Source of the DNA: Pseudomonadota bacterium
GTDB taxonomy: Bacteria; Pseudomonadota; Gammaproteobacteria; Burkholderiales; Burkholderiaceae
NCBI GenBank assembly: GCA_963205525.1
Contig: CAUJJP010000120.1
Location: 1-8,455, forward strand
Direction: 5' to 3'
Length of the DNA: 8,455 bases
Below are positions 8,188 to 8,455 of this stretch, in pieces (the first letter of the stretch is position 1; each line of letters starts with the position of its first letter). The position numbers were made by a program, and so were the translations under genes. The notes beneath the pieces were generated by a model, which saw only the letters and a list, made by a program, of their open reading frames with translations, was not told the origin of the DNA and did no database searches.

Positions 8188-8455
8188 GTGCGGCCATCGA
8201 CACCAACATCCTGGTACGGATTCTTCGCCAGGATCCGGCAGCGCCGGCGCAGTGCGCGGCTGCACGGCGACTGCTCGAGCAGACCGATGCCGCCGGCGAG
8301 ACCTTGCTCGTTTCGCTGTGCGCGCTGCTCGAGACGGAGTGGGTCCTGCGCAGTCGGTACAAGGTCGACCGCGCCTCGATGGCGTCCGCCATCGTCGCCC
8401 TGCTCGAGGCGCCGGGCATCGAGTTCGAGCACCACGCAACCGTCGAGGAAGCACT
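8184..8455 (+). CDS. PIN-domain toxin (VapC-like), cut by the window end
   Basis: Starts at GTG 8184, overlapping the antitoxin stop as GTGA; 90 codons are visible and the reading frame is still open at the end. The product begins VSAAIDTNILVRILRQDPA, with the PIN-domain first acidic residue in IDTN (Asp6, Asn8). The second conserved acid lies in LLETEWVLRSRY (probably Glu50), the pattern of VapC-type ribonucleases. A full VapC is about 130-140 residues, so the third and fourth acidic positions lie beyond the window. VapC toxins cleave RNA, often tRNA or rRNA, and are inhibited by the cognate VapB. No Shine-Dalgarno precedes the GTG, so coupling to the antitoxin is likely. The truncation is due to the window edge, not to decay. 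Confidence 0.87.
   Translation, partial: MSAAIDTNILVRILRQDPAAPAQCAAARRLLEQTDAAGETLLVSLCALLETEWVLRSRYKVDRASMASAIVALLEAPGIEFEHHATVEEA

Noticed and set aside
7994..8454. Minus-strand open frames opposite the toxin-antitoxin pair
   Set aside because: Arg/Ser-rich shadows of the AbrB and PIN genes, with no domain of their own.

Overview
The window is very GC-rich with strong G/C preference at third codon positions. Its gene families (GspE-type ATPase, SpeE-like protein, TatD hydrolase, MoxR/DUF58/VWA cluster, VapBC) suggest a betaproteobacterium, most likely a burkholderialean. That taxonomic guess rests on overall protein resemblance, not on a marker gene. No RNA genes, insertion sequences, CRISPR arrays or clear intrinsic terminators were seen.

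Left block (15-3429, minus strand): a tight three-gene set transcribed right to left. The order is a TatD-family metallohydrolase closest to YjjV, a spermidine-synthase-like SAM-fold protein, and a GspE/PilB-type secretion ATPase. The first two are 5 nt apart and the last two share a GTGA start/stop overlap. That overlap lies inside three tandem 11-nt repeats. The next gene on this strand lies beyond the left edge.

Middle block (3507-7511, plus strand): divergent from the first block across a 77-nt gap. It encodes a membrane-anchored trypsin-like (S1C) protease without a PDZ domain, a MoxR AAA+ ATPase, a DUF58 protein and a BatA-like membrane VWA protein. The last three are coupled by GTGA and ATGA overlaps, and the protease is 20 nt upstream of moxR. 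MoxR, DUF58 and VWA proteins are a recurrent chaperone-like trio. Here the trio lacks BatB/BatD-type partners, while the protease sits at the head of the cluster, suggesting a small envelope quality-control or maturation unit.

Right block (7512-8455, plus strand): accessory in character. It starts with a decayed HIT-family hydrolase that has lost its N-terminal third and carries an apparent one-base frameshift. A type II toxin-antitoxin pair follows: an AbrB-fold VapB-like antitoxin and a PIN-domain VapC-like toxin that starts at an overlapping GTG and is cut by the window end. The pair has a good sigma70-like promoter whose -10 box is embedded in a perfect 9-bp inverted repeat, a likely autoregulatory operator.

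The window holds no wholly unfamiliar system. The most rewarding items are the protease-MoxR-DUF58-VWA arrangement, the VapBC operator, the HIT pseudogene beside it, and the 11-nt repeat whose loss of one copy would fuse two genes in frame.
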